Positions 33,640-44,573 of a stretch of 64,000 nt of DNA are shown here, piece by piece. Every line of letters begins with the position of its first letter. Position 1 is the first letter of the stretch. The stretch is taken from positions 8,465,434 through 8,529,433 of the forward strand of contig NC_092795.1 in assembly GCF_918797505.1 (NCBI RefSeq), in the 5' to 3' direction. The notes under the pieces are model-generated. The model worked only from the letters and a program-made list of their open reading frames with translations. It searched no databases and had not been told where the DNA came from. Both the position numbers and the translations under genes were made by a program. The stretch is from Bemisia tabaci. Lineage: Eukaryota > Arthropoda > Insecta > Hemiptera > Aleyrodidae.

Positions 33640-34040
33640 GCAGGAAAGACGTATTCGGGCCTCTTTTTTAACTTTTCTCCCGAATCTAAGCGGCACCTCA
33701 TTGACAGCATATAGCAGAGTCTCGGGAGCTCACGCTTCGGGTCATCGCGCCTTCAATTTTTCAGATGCAGCACGGACGTCCATCAAGTACGAATAGTTGT
33801 ATCTCTGCGCCGTCGTAAACGCGCATCCTTTACCTCGCTCTATTTCCATATTGTGATAATTTGCATTTGTCTTATTCGTAACGGTGCTTCAAGTACTACG
33901 TGAGTAATACAGCCGAAGGTAGGAGTGATGTGTTCGGGTGTCTTTTTCAACTTTTCCCGCATCTGAGCGACACCTCATTGACAACATATAGCAGAGCATT
34001 GAGAGCTTACGCTTCGCGTCATCGCGCCTTTCTCAGGTAT
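33640..34040. repeat. Family S dispersed repeat, copy 2 plus a partial tandem copy
   Basis: AGACGTATTCGGGCCTC through CTGCGCCGTCGTAAACGCGC, and a second partial copy from 33905 (CAGCCGAAGGTAGGAGTGA, CGACACCTCATTGACAACAT, GCTTCGCGTCATCGCGCC). Confidence 0.55.
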
Positions 34041-34925
34041 ATATGTTGCAGGCAATTAGCAATCGCCGGCAAATTGCAATCTATTCGTGTTTAATCAACA
34101 AATTAAATCGTTTTAAAGTGAAAAAACGAGATGGTTCGATGGTGAAATGACAAAACGGTGTATTCTAATTGTGATATTTCCACTGATATTGTACTTTATG
34201 AGCACAGTTTCACTTTGTTTTTAAAAAAAAATATATACATTTTTGCATGAAGTTTTATGAGAATATTTCTGAAACAGCAAAAAGAAATTCGGAAGGAATC
34301 TTAATATTTAATTTGAAAAATAGAATGAAATTGTGAATCAACCACTGTACTAATTGCGAGGGGCGTTGGTTCATTTGAAAGGTGTTGTTCTCAATGCTTC
34401 GGGAAAACTATAAATTATTTTCTGGGGTTCGTCCCCGATTTTTAAATCCCTAAAAACTCATAAATTGGATGAGGGGAAGTGGGGGTTTTTTGTTTTTTGT
34501 TTTTCGGAAAAGTTTTGTTGCTACGCATCTTACTTTACTGTTTGCTGTCTTTTTATCAGCTGTTTTCATTCAACAATCATCATTAAGTGAGGTTACTTCC
34601 AACACTCAACTGCCATCAACTTACATTTTTCTTTTCCCGCGTTTTTTTTTTTACGGTTTTTCATGATTGGTTCCATCTTTTTCCTATTGCCAATTTTTCC
34701 TCATTAAGGCAATAACCTCCAAGTTTTTTTTCTCATTTCCGATCAGAACTTTTCACGCTGTTTCTTTTCAATGTGTATAAATATGTTTATTATTAATTTC
34801 CATTTTCATTTCATCCTTTTTCTTCTGATTTATTTTTTTTAATTTAAAAATTGAACTTTTCAGTTATGATTTTGTTAAAATAATAATAATTTTTACTAAT
34901 TTTAATTTTAAATTTAACAGTTGTT
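34041..34925. other. Presumed 5' part of the Helitron or its flank
   Basis: T-rich DNA upstream of the Rep frame. The Helitron 5' end should lie here or just before but I cannot place it. Confidence 0.35.
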
Positions 34926-35404
34926 ATGAGTGAAATTTTCAATGACCGAGGCGGTCGTCCTCCAAAACGTGGTCGCGTTTTCCAGAATTCTTCGCATGTT
35001 CGTTTAGTGAAGCAAGAACTTAACTCTGTTATTAGTATAGAAAATCAAAGTTTCATTTCTTCATTTCGGAAGTATAAAATTGATGATCAGAACTTTGATG
35101 AAAATTTTGTTACCAAATTTTCAGTCGGTTCAATGAATATAATTTGTCATCATTGTGATGCTCGCCATTTTCAGGGTGAAATGTCCAATGGTCATTTTAA
35201 TAACTGCTGCCAAAATGGCTTAATTTCTTTACCGAGTATTCGGACAAATACCGATTTGAAATCATTATTTTTATATTCTCCAAATTTCATAAAGCATATC
35301 AGAAATTATAATAGTGCTGTTGCTTTTGCCTCTTTCTCTGCAAATCGAATTGATATTCCGGGTGATGGACCTTATTGCTTTAAAGTTCAAGGATCCATAT
35401 ATAG
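34926..35404 (+). pseudogene. Helitron Rep, N-terminal exon
   Basis: The frame opens MSEIFNDRGGRPPKRGR and continues with a zinc-finger-like CHHCDARHFQGE...CC segment and FNNCCQNGLISLP, then PGDGPYCFKVQGSIYR. This layout is typical of the N-terminal region of animal Helitron Rep/helicase proteins. It ends in AG|GTAAGT, and splicing to 35692 joins SIYR to YISDLLPPNEESPVYGQLYI in frame. Host function is not expected; it is a transposon gene fragment. Confidence 0.75.
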
Positions 35405-35691
35405 GTAAGTTTATTTAATATTTACCGTTACGTAACGTACTTTTTTCAGTTTCTCAGTCCGTCCCTCCCTCCTTCCCACCCCTTAACGCATCCGGAATGC
35501 AGCTGCATTCCGGATACTGCATTTAAATCTTTCCTCCTCTGTTAGTTACTATTTGGACTTTGTCTATTCCGTTTTGTTTTTAAACATTTTAAAAATAAAC
35601 AGTTCAGAGAAAATAATAAGACTTAAAATTCTGTTTAATAGTGTTGTTATTATTTTATTACTCATCTCTAAATTTTATTTTTTAATTTTAG
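35405..35691 (+). other. Intron of the Helitron Rep frame, containing a perfect 26-bp palindrome
   Basis: A 287-bp AT-rich GTAAGT...TTTTAG intron. It contains a perfect inverted repeat at 35490-35515 (arms ATCCGGAATGCAG and complement, no loop), which is notable in this AT-rich stretch. Confidence 0.65.
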
Positions 35692-36700
35692 ATACATTTC
35701 TGACCTTTTGCCCCCCAATGAAGAATCTCCAGTTTACGGACAGCTGTATATAGTTGACACGTCTACATCTTTGAATGTTCGTACTGCACGCGACGAAAAT
35801 AATGAATTAAAAGAAGAAATTCTTCTTTCGTTGGGTAATATTCTGTCTCATAATCCTTATTCAAACGTTTACAAAAAAGCATCGACAATGATCGACAATA
35901 CTCAAAGTTGTCAAGATTTTAGCATACGATTCATTGATAACATTGCCATGGATAAAAGAACATCAAGTACTCCTTCTGCGGACGAAATTGCCGGTATTTT
36001 TGATTCATCCGAAGGAGAGCCTCCAGGGTACCGTCACGTAGTGGTCAACTTCAAGCACGGTGGTCCTAAACTTTTATCAGTCCTCAGTCCACACTGTGAT
36101 CCGATGATATATCCCCTTCTATTTCCGTATGGAGAATCGGGATGGGATCCATCTTTGATTCATAATGGTCCTCGGAAGCAAAAGGAACGCAATAAACTTA
36201 CAATGCGTCAATATGCCTGCCATAGGCTTGCTGTCAGAGAAGATTTTTCTCATGTACACCAAGCAAAGAAACTCTTTCAGCAATATTTAGTTGATACTTA
36301 TGTTAGAATTGAAAGTGACCGCCTGGACTACGTCCGTCAAAATCAATCAAAATTGCGTGTAGAACACTATAAAGGTTTACAGGATTTTGTCGTCAATAAA
36401 TCACGTCTTTCTAATTCTACTACAGGAAAAGTTGTAATCTTACCGTCTACATTTCAAGGGAGCCCACGCAACCTTGCTCAACGCTATCAGGATGCGATGG
36501 CAATGGTTCGAAAAGAAGGAAAACCAGATATATTTTTGACATTTACATGTAATCCCAACTGGCCGGAAATCAAAAACGAACTTAAAAACGGTGAAAAACC
36601 ATGTGATCGTCCCGATATCGTTTCACGTGTTTTTCGATGCAAATTGGATGAATTAAAAAATGATATTCTTAAGAAACACGTACTCGGCGTAGTCACCCAG
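35692..36700 (+). pseudogene. Helitron Rep, second exon (Helitron_like_N region), truncated before the HUH motif
   Basis: After a TTTTAG acceptor the frame reads YISDLLPPNEE, YGQLYIVDT, then the Helitron_like_N landmarks GYRHVVVNFKHGG, DPMIYPLLFPYGESGW, RQYACHRLAVRED, LFQQYLVDTYVRIESDRLDY, PSTFQGSPRNLAQRYQDAMA, and DIFLTFTCNPNWPEI. It stops at DILKKHVLGVVTQ. In intact Helitrons the next residues lead into the EFQKRGLPH-H segment that holds the catalytic HUH histidines, then the tyrosines and a helicase. All of that is absent, so this copy cannot mobilise itself. The following sequence belongs to something else. Confidence 0.85.
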
Positions 36701-36999
36701 CAAATACGGAAACCAGAAAGCAGACTGAACATGGAAAAAACGAAGAAGAAAAAGCGGAAAAATTAGATGAAGTTAAAACAGGAGCAGAAAAAGAAGAAGA
36801 ACCAGAAGGAACAGCTACTGAAGAAGAAAAAGAAGAAGCAAAAAAAGAAAAGACAAAAAGAGGAAAGAAGAAGAGCAAAGTTGTAGGAAATATAGGAAGA
36901 AAAGCAGGACAGAAATGGCAAAAGAAGAATCAACAATTTAATCGAAAAAAAGCAAAGTATTTAAAAAATAAAAAAAGATCTTCTTTAAAATTAGTTTGA
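36701..36999 (+). pseudogene. Lys/Glu-rich 3' exon fused to the Helitron (possible captured host exon)
   Basis: After a CACCCAG acceptor-like site a different reading frame (open from 36673) encodes a highly charged tail: TEHGKNEEEKAEKLDEVKTG, EKEEEPEGTATEEEKEE, KKEKTKRGKKKSKVVGNIGR, then KAGQKWQKKNQQFNRKK, ending RSSLKLV and TGA at 36997-36999. An AATAAA follows at 37070-37075. It matches nothing in Helitron proteins that I know and resembles the C-terminus of a nuclear or nucleolar protein. Stop codon, 3' UTR and poly(A) signal suggest gene capture by the Helitron, but low complexity makes homology weak. Confidence 0.45.
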
Positions 37000-37223
37000 A
37001 AACAAATGTAAAACCTAAAAAATAATTTTGTATGAAGATTAAAACAAAATTTTAGTTTAAAGTTTACTAAATAAAATTACAATTTTTGAAAACATTTGTT
37101 ATATTTATTCTCTCAAAGAAATAATTAGACCCGATTCAAAGACAAAACAGAAAATTAAATGAAAATAAATAAATAAAAAAAAAAAAAAAACATGTGAAAG
37201 TGAAAAGTGTACAGGAAAAATAA

Positions 37224-37254
37224 GGGGCTGCGAAGCAGCCCCATAAGCCCCTAG
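37224..37254 (+). mobile_element. Helitron 3' terminus: hairpin plus CTAG
   Basis: A perfect 8-bp stem with a 3-nt loop (GGGGCTGC-GAA-GCAGCCCC, 37224-37242), 8 nt, then CTAG (37251-37254) followed by T. Helitrons end in a short hairpin a few bases before CTRR and insert next to T, so this fits a 3' end in the same orientation as the Rep frame. The 5' end (TC preceded by A) was not identified and lies upstream of 34926. Confidence 0.7.
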
Positions 37255-38929
37255 TTAATTATATTTGGGTTATCTAAGAGGTTCGGCCGTACAAAAAAAT
37301 GGAGAGTAAAATTTTGGGCCACGCACAGGACACCGATTAAATCCACAACTAGGCAGTTCATCTGATATATAAGTAGGAAAAAAAATATCATTAAAGAAGG
37401 CTGATCGTTGATGTAAAATTATGGCTTGGATCATGGACGTCATACCCTTATTGCCTCCGTCTTCATCTCGCTGATGAGGACCCGTAAATGAGGAAAAAAC
37501 GTCTGAAACTTGGAGAAATCCACCCTCCCCGAGCGAACGGCGGGGAAGCTACAGAGACAAGTATGAAGTCTTTTCTTTACAGACAAATTAATGAATCATA
37601 ACCAAAAGCTGCAAGAGTTCTTCACCGCGCGTAGTTGCCATCTTCAATTTCTTCATTACCCTAGTAGCAGTGGCTGTTAAGAAAAATTCTAAAAAAAATC
37701 GTAAATTGTAAGAGAACTTGAAATTTACTTCAAAACCATTTGAAAATTACATTAAAAAACTCTTGAAATATTTATTTCAGGAAACCCTTTTTGGGGCTTT
37801 TTTACATAAAATTGAAGAAAAGTTTTAAGTAAATTTTTTGGCGTAAATTTTACGCCCTATAATTTAATATAACTTATTGGCTGAAATAAATGAATTCTTG
37901 AAAGCTATGAGTGAGTAAATTTTATACATTTTTCTTACAAAACCATAATATTGACAGGGTCCAATTACTCGGAATGTATAGAATCTCGGTTAGGTTATGA
38001 GTAAGTTCCGTCAAGTCGTAGCTTTGTCTATTGCGTGTTTTATAATTATAATTTTACAGAATACATTATTTTATTACAGAGTCCATTTATTACAGAGTAT
38101 TTTTACGTAGTTTTCCCTGTCACGGCCGAATCTCGGATTTTGTTAAATTCACATAATTCTATACCTAAAAAATTTGAATATCTTTTTCCAAGTTTTATTT
38201 CTTGAAACGTACGAATGTGGATATTCTATTATTCGCCAGGTTTCCTCCTTTGTTCATTTCTTCACTTTTGTAGAAATTTATATTTTAACTTCTCGTAACT
38301 CTCAGTAGAAGTGACTTGAATGCAAATAAGTTCCAGAATTTTTTTTTTCATCTCAACTCGCGGAGCAGAGACTCCTTAACTGTTTGATAAAATCGTCAAA
38401 CGGAAGTAATAAAAAACTCGAGACGAGCAATTCCGGTTGCTGTTTTGGAGTTCTTGCGATTCGCTTTCTTGCTTGATCAAAGGTAGTTTCGGTTTTAATT
38501 TAATCACCGGACGAGTCTTTTACTCATCGTTGCAAAACCGGCTGAGCATTTCATAAGACTCCTCTGTGAGTTGTTTAAAAAAAAAGGGAGGTATCTGACA
38601 ATCTGACAACTATGTTTAATTGATCTATTATTTAGCAAATGGGTCAAACAGCCAGTGCTGATGAGCCAATCAGTGCCTGCATTAATTAGAAAGTAATTCG
38701 AAAATATTGGAGCGGCGCAAGGCTTAATGTTAAGATCCCTACAAAAGTTAAGGAAATTTAACAGATTTATCGACAAGTACGGAGAGGTTCATCACAATTC
38801 AACGATATTTAGCAATAGGAAACTAATATTTATGACTCGTTTTAGAGACAAAGTAGATAATATTAGTATGTATTCCAATGCAGATAAGCCATAAGAATAA
38901 TGAGATGGATGAGCGATAAGAATATGTAT
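37255..38929. other. 1.7 kb without recognised gene or element
   Basis: Begins right after the Helitron 3' end. AT-rich, no conserved frame. Confidence 0.45.
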
Positions 38930-39188
38930 ATGAAACTCCCAAACCACTTATTTCGGTTTGCAAAATTGCAGACTTCCTGTTATACTTAATAGTTTTTTAA
39001 TGGAAAACTACTCAGAAGACATTTTCAAAAATGTGTGTAAATATTTTGACTGTAAACGAAAACAATTATTGTGTGACAACTTCAAATAATGATGTCGATT
39101 TGTTAGGCTTTAAACGAGTAAAATAGGAGCAGAGATTTTAAGACACCGCAAACGAGACACGTGGTTTGGGAGTTTTACCGGCGATATG
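38930..39188. mobile_element. Family C MITE, diverged copy
   Basis: Keeps CCAAACCACTTATTTCGG, GCAGACTTCCTGTTATACTT and ACACCGCAAACGAGACACGT, with a final GTTTTACCGGCGATAT. An old copy. Confidence 0.65.
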
Positions 39189-39458
39189 AATGTATTCCAA
39201 GTACACACATTTTTCCTTTTTTCAATGACCACCAAGACTGCACACGGGTTTAAGAACAAGAAATGGGAAATGCGAGAGAAAGTTTTCCGTTAATGAACTC
39301 CTTGTAGCGTATTGGAGTCAGACAAAAACTTTGAAATGAGATCGCCTTCATTTTATCGTTCATGCAACAAGCGATTCCTAAAGTCGGAATGATAGCACCA
39401 CTTGTATACTTCGGTTCGGTTGTCAGGATCTTTAAACATCCAATAGTAGTAATCAATT

Positions 39459-39515
39459 GGACTACGTTTTGCAATAGGGGGCCGCTATTTCTGGCTCATC
39501 AATGACAACCCTTAA
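39459..39515. mobile_element. Family B MITE fragment
   Basis: Only the left third (TGGACTACGTTTTGCAATAG to the GGCTCATCAATGACA region) is present; the rest is missing. Confidence 0.5.
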
Positions 39516-40890
39516 TTGTGTAGTGAGCTATTCGTACCGCTAGAATTTTCTCCGATATTTACCAAACATATACGATGAGCTTATCCAACATTTTTTCGAA
39601 TAGCCATATGAATTTCCAAAAATCCACATGAGAGAGGTCGGAACTTTTAATGATAAAGACCCGGAGAGCGTCTGAGTAAAACTTTCTTTTATTAAAAACG
39701 GCTCGCGGCGCTTGGTCACTTTTTCTCAAAACAGCTCCCGCATCATATTTTGATTAATTCGGAGAATAATGTGAGTCTCTCGAAGCCCTTTAAAAGTTAG
39801 TATACAGTATTTTATCGACACGTGAGAGATCTTCCCCAAAACGAGACGAATTCCGATTTCTTCAAAAGTAATAATGGAAAGCGGGTCAGGTCAGCCGAAT
39901 TGTAGGTCATGTGGGTTAGGTCATGTTCACGCTAAGGATTATCCCAGTAAACGCAAATCCAGTCACTCACACAGGTAAAAAGAGAATCGGCGAGATTCGG
40001 TGCCCCCCTTTCGCTATAGCGGCAAGCCGAACACAAACGTGGAAGACTCGCTATTCAGAGTCGCTCATGCCAAATCTATGCCTGAAAAAGAAGATTGTTT
40101 TAGTGATTACTTCCCTAGGGAAGATAAACAAGTGTAGGGCCGTTTAAGGCTGTTCTTAAATTCTTCCGGGCTCTCATAGGGTATAGGAGGTAGGTAAGTA
40201 AAACCTGATTCGACACTGCGTATTATTATCATAGGCGGATACGAAGGGGGGAAGGGGGCATAGAGGGCTCATGCCCCCCCCCCGTTCACCCAAAATAAAG
40301 TGGGAAGAATAAGAAAAGAAAGAACAGAGGAACGGAGAGAAGAAGAAAGGAGGATAATATTCGGTAACTATTCATCTCGCCATTAAATCAAACTGCACAT
40401 TGCATAATGTGCAGTAACACGTCGAAAATTTTCTTTGGGAAGCCCCCGAGTTCCCTTTCTGCCCCCCCCCCCCCCCCGAAGTATATATATCTTGAAGTCG
40501 AAGTATATATATCTTATAGGCATTATGCGAAAAAATCGGCAAAAAAACCTAGAGTAAAATGAATGGACAGGAATGGAGAGGAGTGAGTAAGAACATGTTT
40601 TTGAGGGTTCATAAGATTTTATTATAGAGTAACATTATTGTTCCTCTCTTTGTCTTGAGGTTTATGTTCCAGGAAGATCTTGCGATGTGACAACGATGAC
40701 TGAATTGTAATGAGCTTAAATGGTGGAAGCCTTAGAGTCCATGCTCTGGTGATCCAAATTCTTCCGCTTGCGGTTGCAACCGCCTCTGCGGGGCGTAGAG
40801 TGCATTTAACTCTGGGCCTGTTCAGTAACCTGCATGTCAATAGTCTAAATATATTATTGAGCAGGAAAATGCCGCTCATGATCGTGCAAT
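39516..40890. other. No gene recognised; simple repeats
   Basis: Contains a purine-rich strip (40300-40350), a C run (about 40465-40478) and two tandem copies of CGAAGTATATATATCTT (about 40477-40516). Confidence 0.45.
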
Positions 40891-40970
40891 TGAACATATT
40901 TATGCCAAAAGGAACTATGTGCATAGGGATTGCGTGTAACATAGTCTTTCTTTTTAGCATAAATACGTTC
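40891..40970. mobile_element. 80-bp palindromic MITE (family N, copy 1)
   Basis: TGAACATATTTATGCCAAAA and TTAGCATAAATACGTTC arms, AGGAACTATG next to them. Confidence 0.65.
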
Positions 40971-41109
40971 GATTGTGTATCTCACTTTCTCACTGCTCTT
41001 CCTCTTATGCCGAATCGATTACTAGCTTTAAAACCACGCATCTACGTTTGCTCTACATGCTCCATTTAAGCGTTTGATCATCCTATTTTTATCGATGAAA
41101 CTATATATA

Positions 41110-41187
41110 TGGACGTATTTATGCTAAAAGGAACTATGCTCCACGAAAACCCTATGCACATAGTTCCTTTTGGCATCAATACGTCCA
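41110..41187. mobile_element. 78-bp palindromic MITE (family N, copy 2)
   Basis: TGGACGTATTTATGCTAAAA and TTTTGGCATCAATACGTCCA, with GGAACTATG/CATAGTTCC; better preserved than the copy 140 bp upstream. Confidence 0.7.
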
Positions 41188-42837
41188 TACAGACAAGGTA
41201 ATACTCAGAAATGGAGGAATGTCACCAAAGGTCGAAATCTGCCTCACCCTAGATTTTAGTTACTTTCAAGTTTCTTAACTGTGGAGGGCCTGTAAAAATC
41301 GGAAATAATTGTTCCCAGTAAAATATAGAGTCTCTCTATTCAGATATACTACCACAAATAAGGATCTTCAAGCTGAAAATCACCACTGTCCATGGTTTTT
41401 TTGAGTTCAATGCCATTTTGTATGGAGCAAGGGAGTTTAAGTGTAATTTTTGCATTCATTAACATCTTCGCATTATTCTTTACCAAAAAAGAGAAGAAGA
41501 ACCAGTAAGAAGAACGTGTGCCAAAGATGCATAATTTTTACAATTTTATCTTTGAATTGATAATGCATTACTCTGTAAACTTGTAACTTGTCTCAATTAT
41601 GGTGCAATTTTTATTAATATCCTGTTTTATTGTACCTTCAGTTTGTCTCTTGTTTTATAAATCGCTATTATATTCTTCTAACATGTAACTTTGCAATATA
41701 TCCGCCTTAAATAATGCTCTGATGATGATGGAACTGAGTCCTGAAATGCATCAGCAATTCAAAAATAAAATTGTAAAAATGATGCAATTTTGGCACACGT
41801 TTTTCTCACTCATAATTGTAATTAGATGCAACACGCGGCTCAACAACTTTTCAGAAAAGGTATACCAAAAAAGAATACATTGATAAAAGGTACTCAAGAA
41901 GCGTTCATAAATTAAATAACGCACTTTTTCAGCATTTTTGTTTCTCTCCCTCCCGCCTTGTAACCGCGGGTTTGTAAGGTAAGTGTCCATCATTTAACAC
42001 GTAAGAACAAAATCTCGTAGTGCTCTACCCCCCGTCCCCAGTGCATTACGTAATTTATGAACGACCCCTTGTTAGGACCGAAGGAAAAATCAAAAGAGGG
42101 ACAAAGTGTAATTTCTGTGAAGAAAGGATTCAATTTCCATGTCTGTGAAGTTCTGAGATTGATATCAGATTAAAGCCCAGCGAACGATAAGTTCTTTATA
42201 AGTTTGAACACTGTCTCGAAGAAGCATGCGTAAGGCGTAAGCTTTAGATTAATCCGCCCGGTACATAAAGACGAGGCTTTTACCAGGTTGCATCATAGGT
42301 ACATTGATATCAAAACTTCAGAGAAACTTACCTGAACTTGCGAAGTTGGGCATGTCCTGTTCAAAGTTTCACATTACAAAAAAATATATTATTCTATGGT
42401 CATATCTCGGAAAAATCATGGAAAGACTTAAAGCGTTCATATTCATTTACCCGCACAAAATATAAGGCACTGAAAAACTTGCAACGTCGCAAATTGAGAT
42501 ATGAATGTTCTTCACCTCACTGACCGTCGCTGATGAGAAAATGTCCTGCGCAATATCGGCGATAATCGTGATCCTCTGCCATCAAGTCGAAGCGATACTC
42601 TTGAAGGCGCTCTGAGCAACTATTCCACCACGGACGTATTGCACAGTATCAGACGAAAATGAAGGCGCACTAACAATCCATAACATTTCAAAATGTAATT
42701 GATACCAAAGCGCAGAGGAGTGTTCTACGATTATCTCTCAATAAAAAACTCCACAAAAGGTCATATCAGATCGGAATCAGGGTTGAGTATACTACAAACT
42801 AAACAAACTCAAAAATTTTTATCTTGAAACTTCAAAA
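41188..42837. other. 1.65 kb without recognised gene
   Basis: Apart from the possible ribozyme-like motif at 41710 I see nothing supportable. Confidence 0.4.
41710..41762 (+). ncRNA. Possible hammerhead-like core
   Basis: CTGATGA (41719-41725), GAAA (41743-41746) and a TC cleavage dinucleotide (41751-41752) with a plausible stem I (ATGCT with AGCA). Stem II would be GGAC/GTCC with extra unpaired bases after CTGATGA. Weak but resembles the case at 24990. Confidence 0.25.
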
Positions 42838-43110
42838 CGTTATGTAGATGGTGAAACTGTAGAAATGCGTATCTCAGTTTGCGGTGTCGCAGACTTCCTG
42901 TCATACTTTATTTTCTACATGGAAAACTACTGAACGTCATTTTTTGAAAATGTCGGTGATCTTTCTTCTGTTTATGAAGAATAGCCTGTAAAAATTTCAG
43001 GACATAATGTTGGTTTGGAATGGTAATGTCTTTTGAAAAATAAAATTGTAGCGGCGATTTCGAAACACCGGAACCGAGATACCCATTTTTGCAGTTTCGC
43101 CGTTGATGTT
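42838..43110. mobile_element. Family C MITE, diverged copy
   Basis: Retains GTATCTCAGTTTGCGGTGTC, GCAGACTTCCTGTCATACTT and AAACACCGGAACCGAGATAC, in the order of family C, with weakened termini. Confidence 0.65.
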
Positions 43111-43226
43111 CCTCTCAATTTTGAGCATTCAGGGTCAAACTTTTCCAGATTTCCTTTCACCATGCAGCGTTCCAATATCTCAAATTTGAATTTTTGAAAC
43201 ACGTGAGGTAGCTTTTCACGGATATT

Positions 43227-43733
43227 TGGACCGCGTTAAGCAGAGAAGAACCAAACCACACCAGCTATTGCCAAATTTAATTGGGAAGTTTCACTTTTTA
43301 CATGAAGACGGTTGTGCAGATTTTTGTGAAAATGTCAATGAATTTCAATGCATTTTCTGCATTTTCTGCATTCATTATAACACTGGAAAAAAAATACATT
43401 GGATCTGGGGTCCAGACTCTTGAAAACATTGACAAGAAAAAATACTCTTGATTCAATCGGATTTTTGCTTGAATCAAAATGAAATCCGCTTAAATTAAGA
43501 GGCTTGATTCTTGATTTAAGCTTGATTCTTGATTTAAGCTAGATTCTGATTGAATCAAGAGTTCTTTTTCTTGTTAATGTTTTAAGAGTCTGGACTCTAG
43601 ATCCAATGTGTTTTTTTTTCCCAGTAATTTTTAAAGGAATCCGCACAAACGCTCTCGTGTAAAAAATTAAATTGCCCCATTAAATTTGACGATAGCTGAT
43701 GTGGCTTGGCCCCTCTCTGCTAAACGCGGTCCA
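43227..43733. mobile_element. Family G MITE, copy 3, interrupted by a family H element
   Basis: Ends TGGACCGCGTTAAGCAGAGA and CTCTGCTAAACGCGGTCCA. The interior matches copy 1 up to about 43380, then a complete family H element (43381-43625) intervenes, and copy 1 homology resumes at AAAGGAATCCGCACAAACGC. Family H therefore inserted later than this G copy. Confidence 0.8.
43381..43625. mobile_element. Family H MITE, copy 4, nested in family G
   Basis: CACTGGAAAAAAAATACATT and TGTGTTTTTTTTTCCCAGTA ends. Slightly longer than the other copies because of a direct duplication of CTTGATTCTTGATTTAAG inside. Confidence 0.8.
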
Positions 43734-43915
43734 TCTCTCAGATAGCTCTCAAAAATCTAAAAGCGAAGAAAGCGGCTTGAGTCTACAAAAAATACAGGAA
43801 TGGGAACTGCATGAGAGTGAGGATACGTTTCTGATGGTGTGCGAAGTTTTCAGCCGGCCGGCGCGGCGAGGCGTCGATCTTGGACAAGCGTGGATTGGGC
43901 ATGTTCCGACTAATG

Positions 43916-44036
43916 CTGCCGTGATATCGAAGAGAGCAGTAAGTGCATTTCTGTATGAGCCATGATTAGAACATGCTTATATGAGTCTCGAGGTTCACCC
44001 CAGCATGCAGTTAATGCTCTCTTCGCTATCACGGCA
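43916..44036. repeat. 121-bp palindrome with GCCGTGATATCGAAGAGAGCA arms
   Basis: GCTGCCGTGATATCGAAGAG at the left and CTCTTCGCTATCACGGCAG at the right; ATGAGCC and TATGAGTCTC lie near the loop. It resembles a family M interior with family F-like tips. Confidence 0.55.
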
Positions 44037-44332
44037 GAATGTTGGGCTAATTCGATTTGCGGAGGAATCCTTAGGCCGACGGAGCGGGCCACCCGAGCCG
44101 GACAGTCTGTGCTTGCTTGTCGTTTTCGCCACGATGGAGTAATCCGTTCCATCCCAGTTTTGGGTAGTGCTCCATTTTTTGGATAACGCTTTTTCCCAGG
44201 TAAGATCCCTCAGACCTATTAATTGCGATCGAGTCCGGCAAAATGTGCCTCGGGATGGAAACTCAAATTCATTGTTCAGCGCAACGGGGAAAAAACCGAT
44301 TGAAGATCTACATAGATTTTCAGATTTTAATT

Positions 44333-44573
44333 GAGGGGCTCAGAGCACAAGGCGGATAAGTGTAGTTTCCTTAAAAATTGAGATATTAATGATTTCAAGT
44401 AGAACTAGCCTTGATGCATATTCTGTGAAAAATTTGCTTCCAAATTCCAATTTCATCAAAAAGGCAGTTTGAACTTTTTTCTCCACCATGAAGAACCGAG
44501 TAATTTCGAAACTTCATACACGAATTTCTCGAAATAGCAAAAACCGCACTTATGCGCCTTGTCCTCCAAGCCA
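44333..44573. mobile_element. Family R MITE, copy 1
   Basis: GAGGGGCTCAGAGCACAAGG at the left, GCGCCTTGTCCTCCAAGCC at the right; middle with TTTCGAAAC and TTTTTTC blocks. Related to 62294-62538. Confidence 0.6.

Noticed and set aside
36693..36878. Ser/Phe-rich minus-strand frame
   Set aside because: Antisense of the purine-rich Lys/Glu coding stretch.
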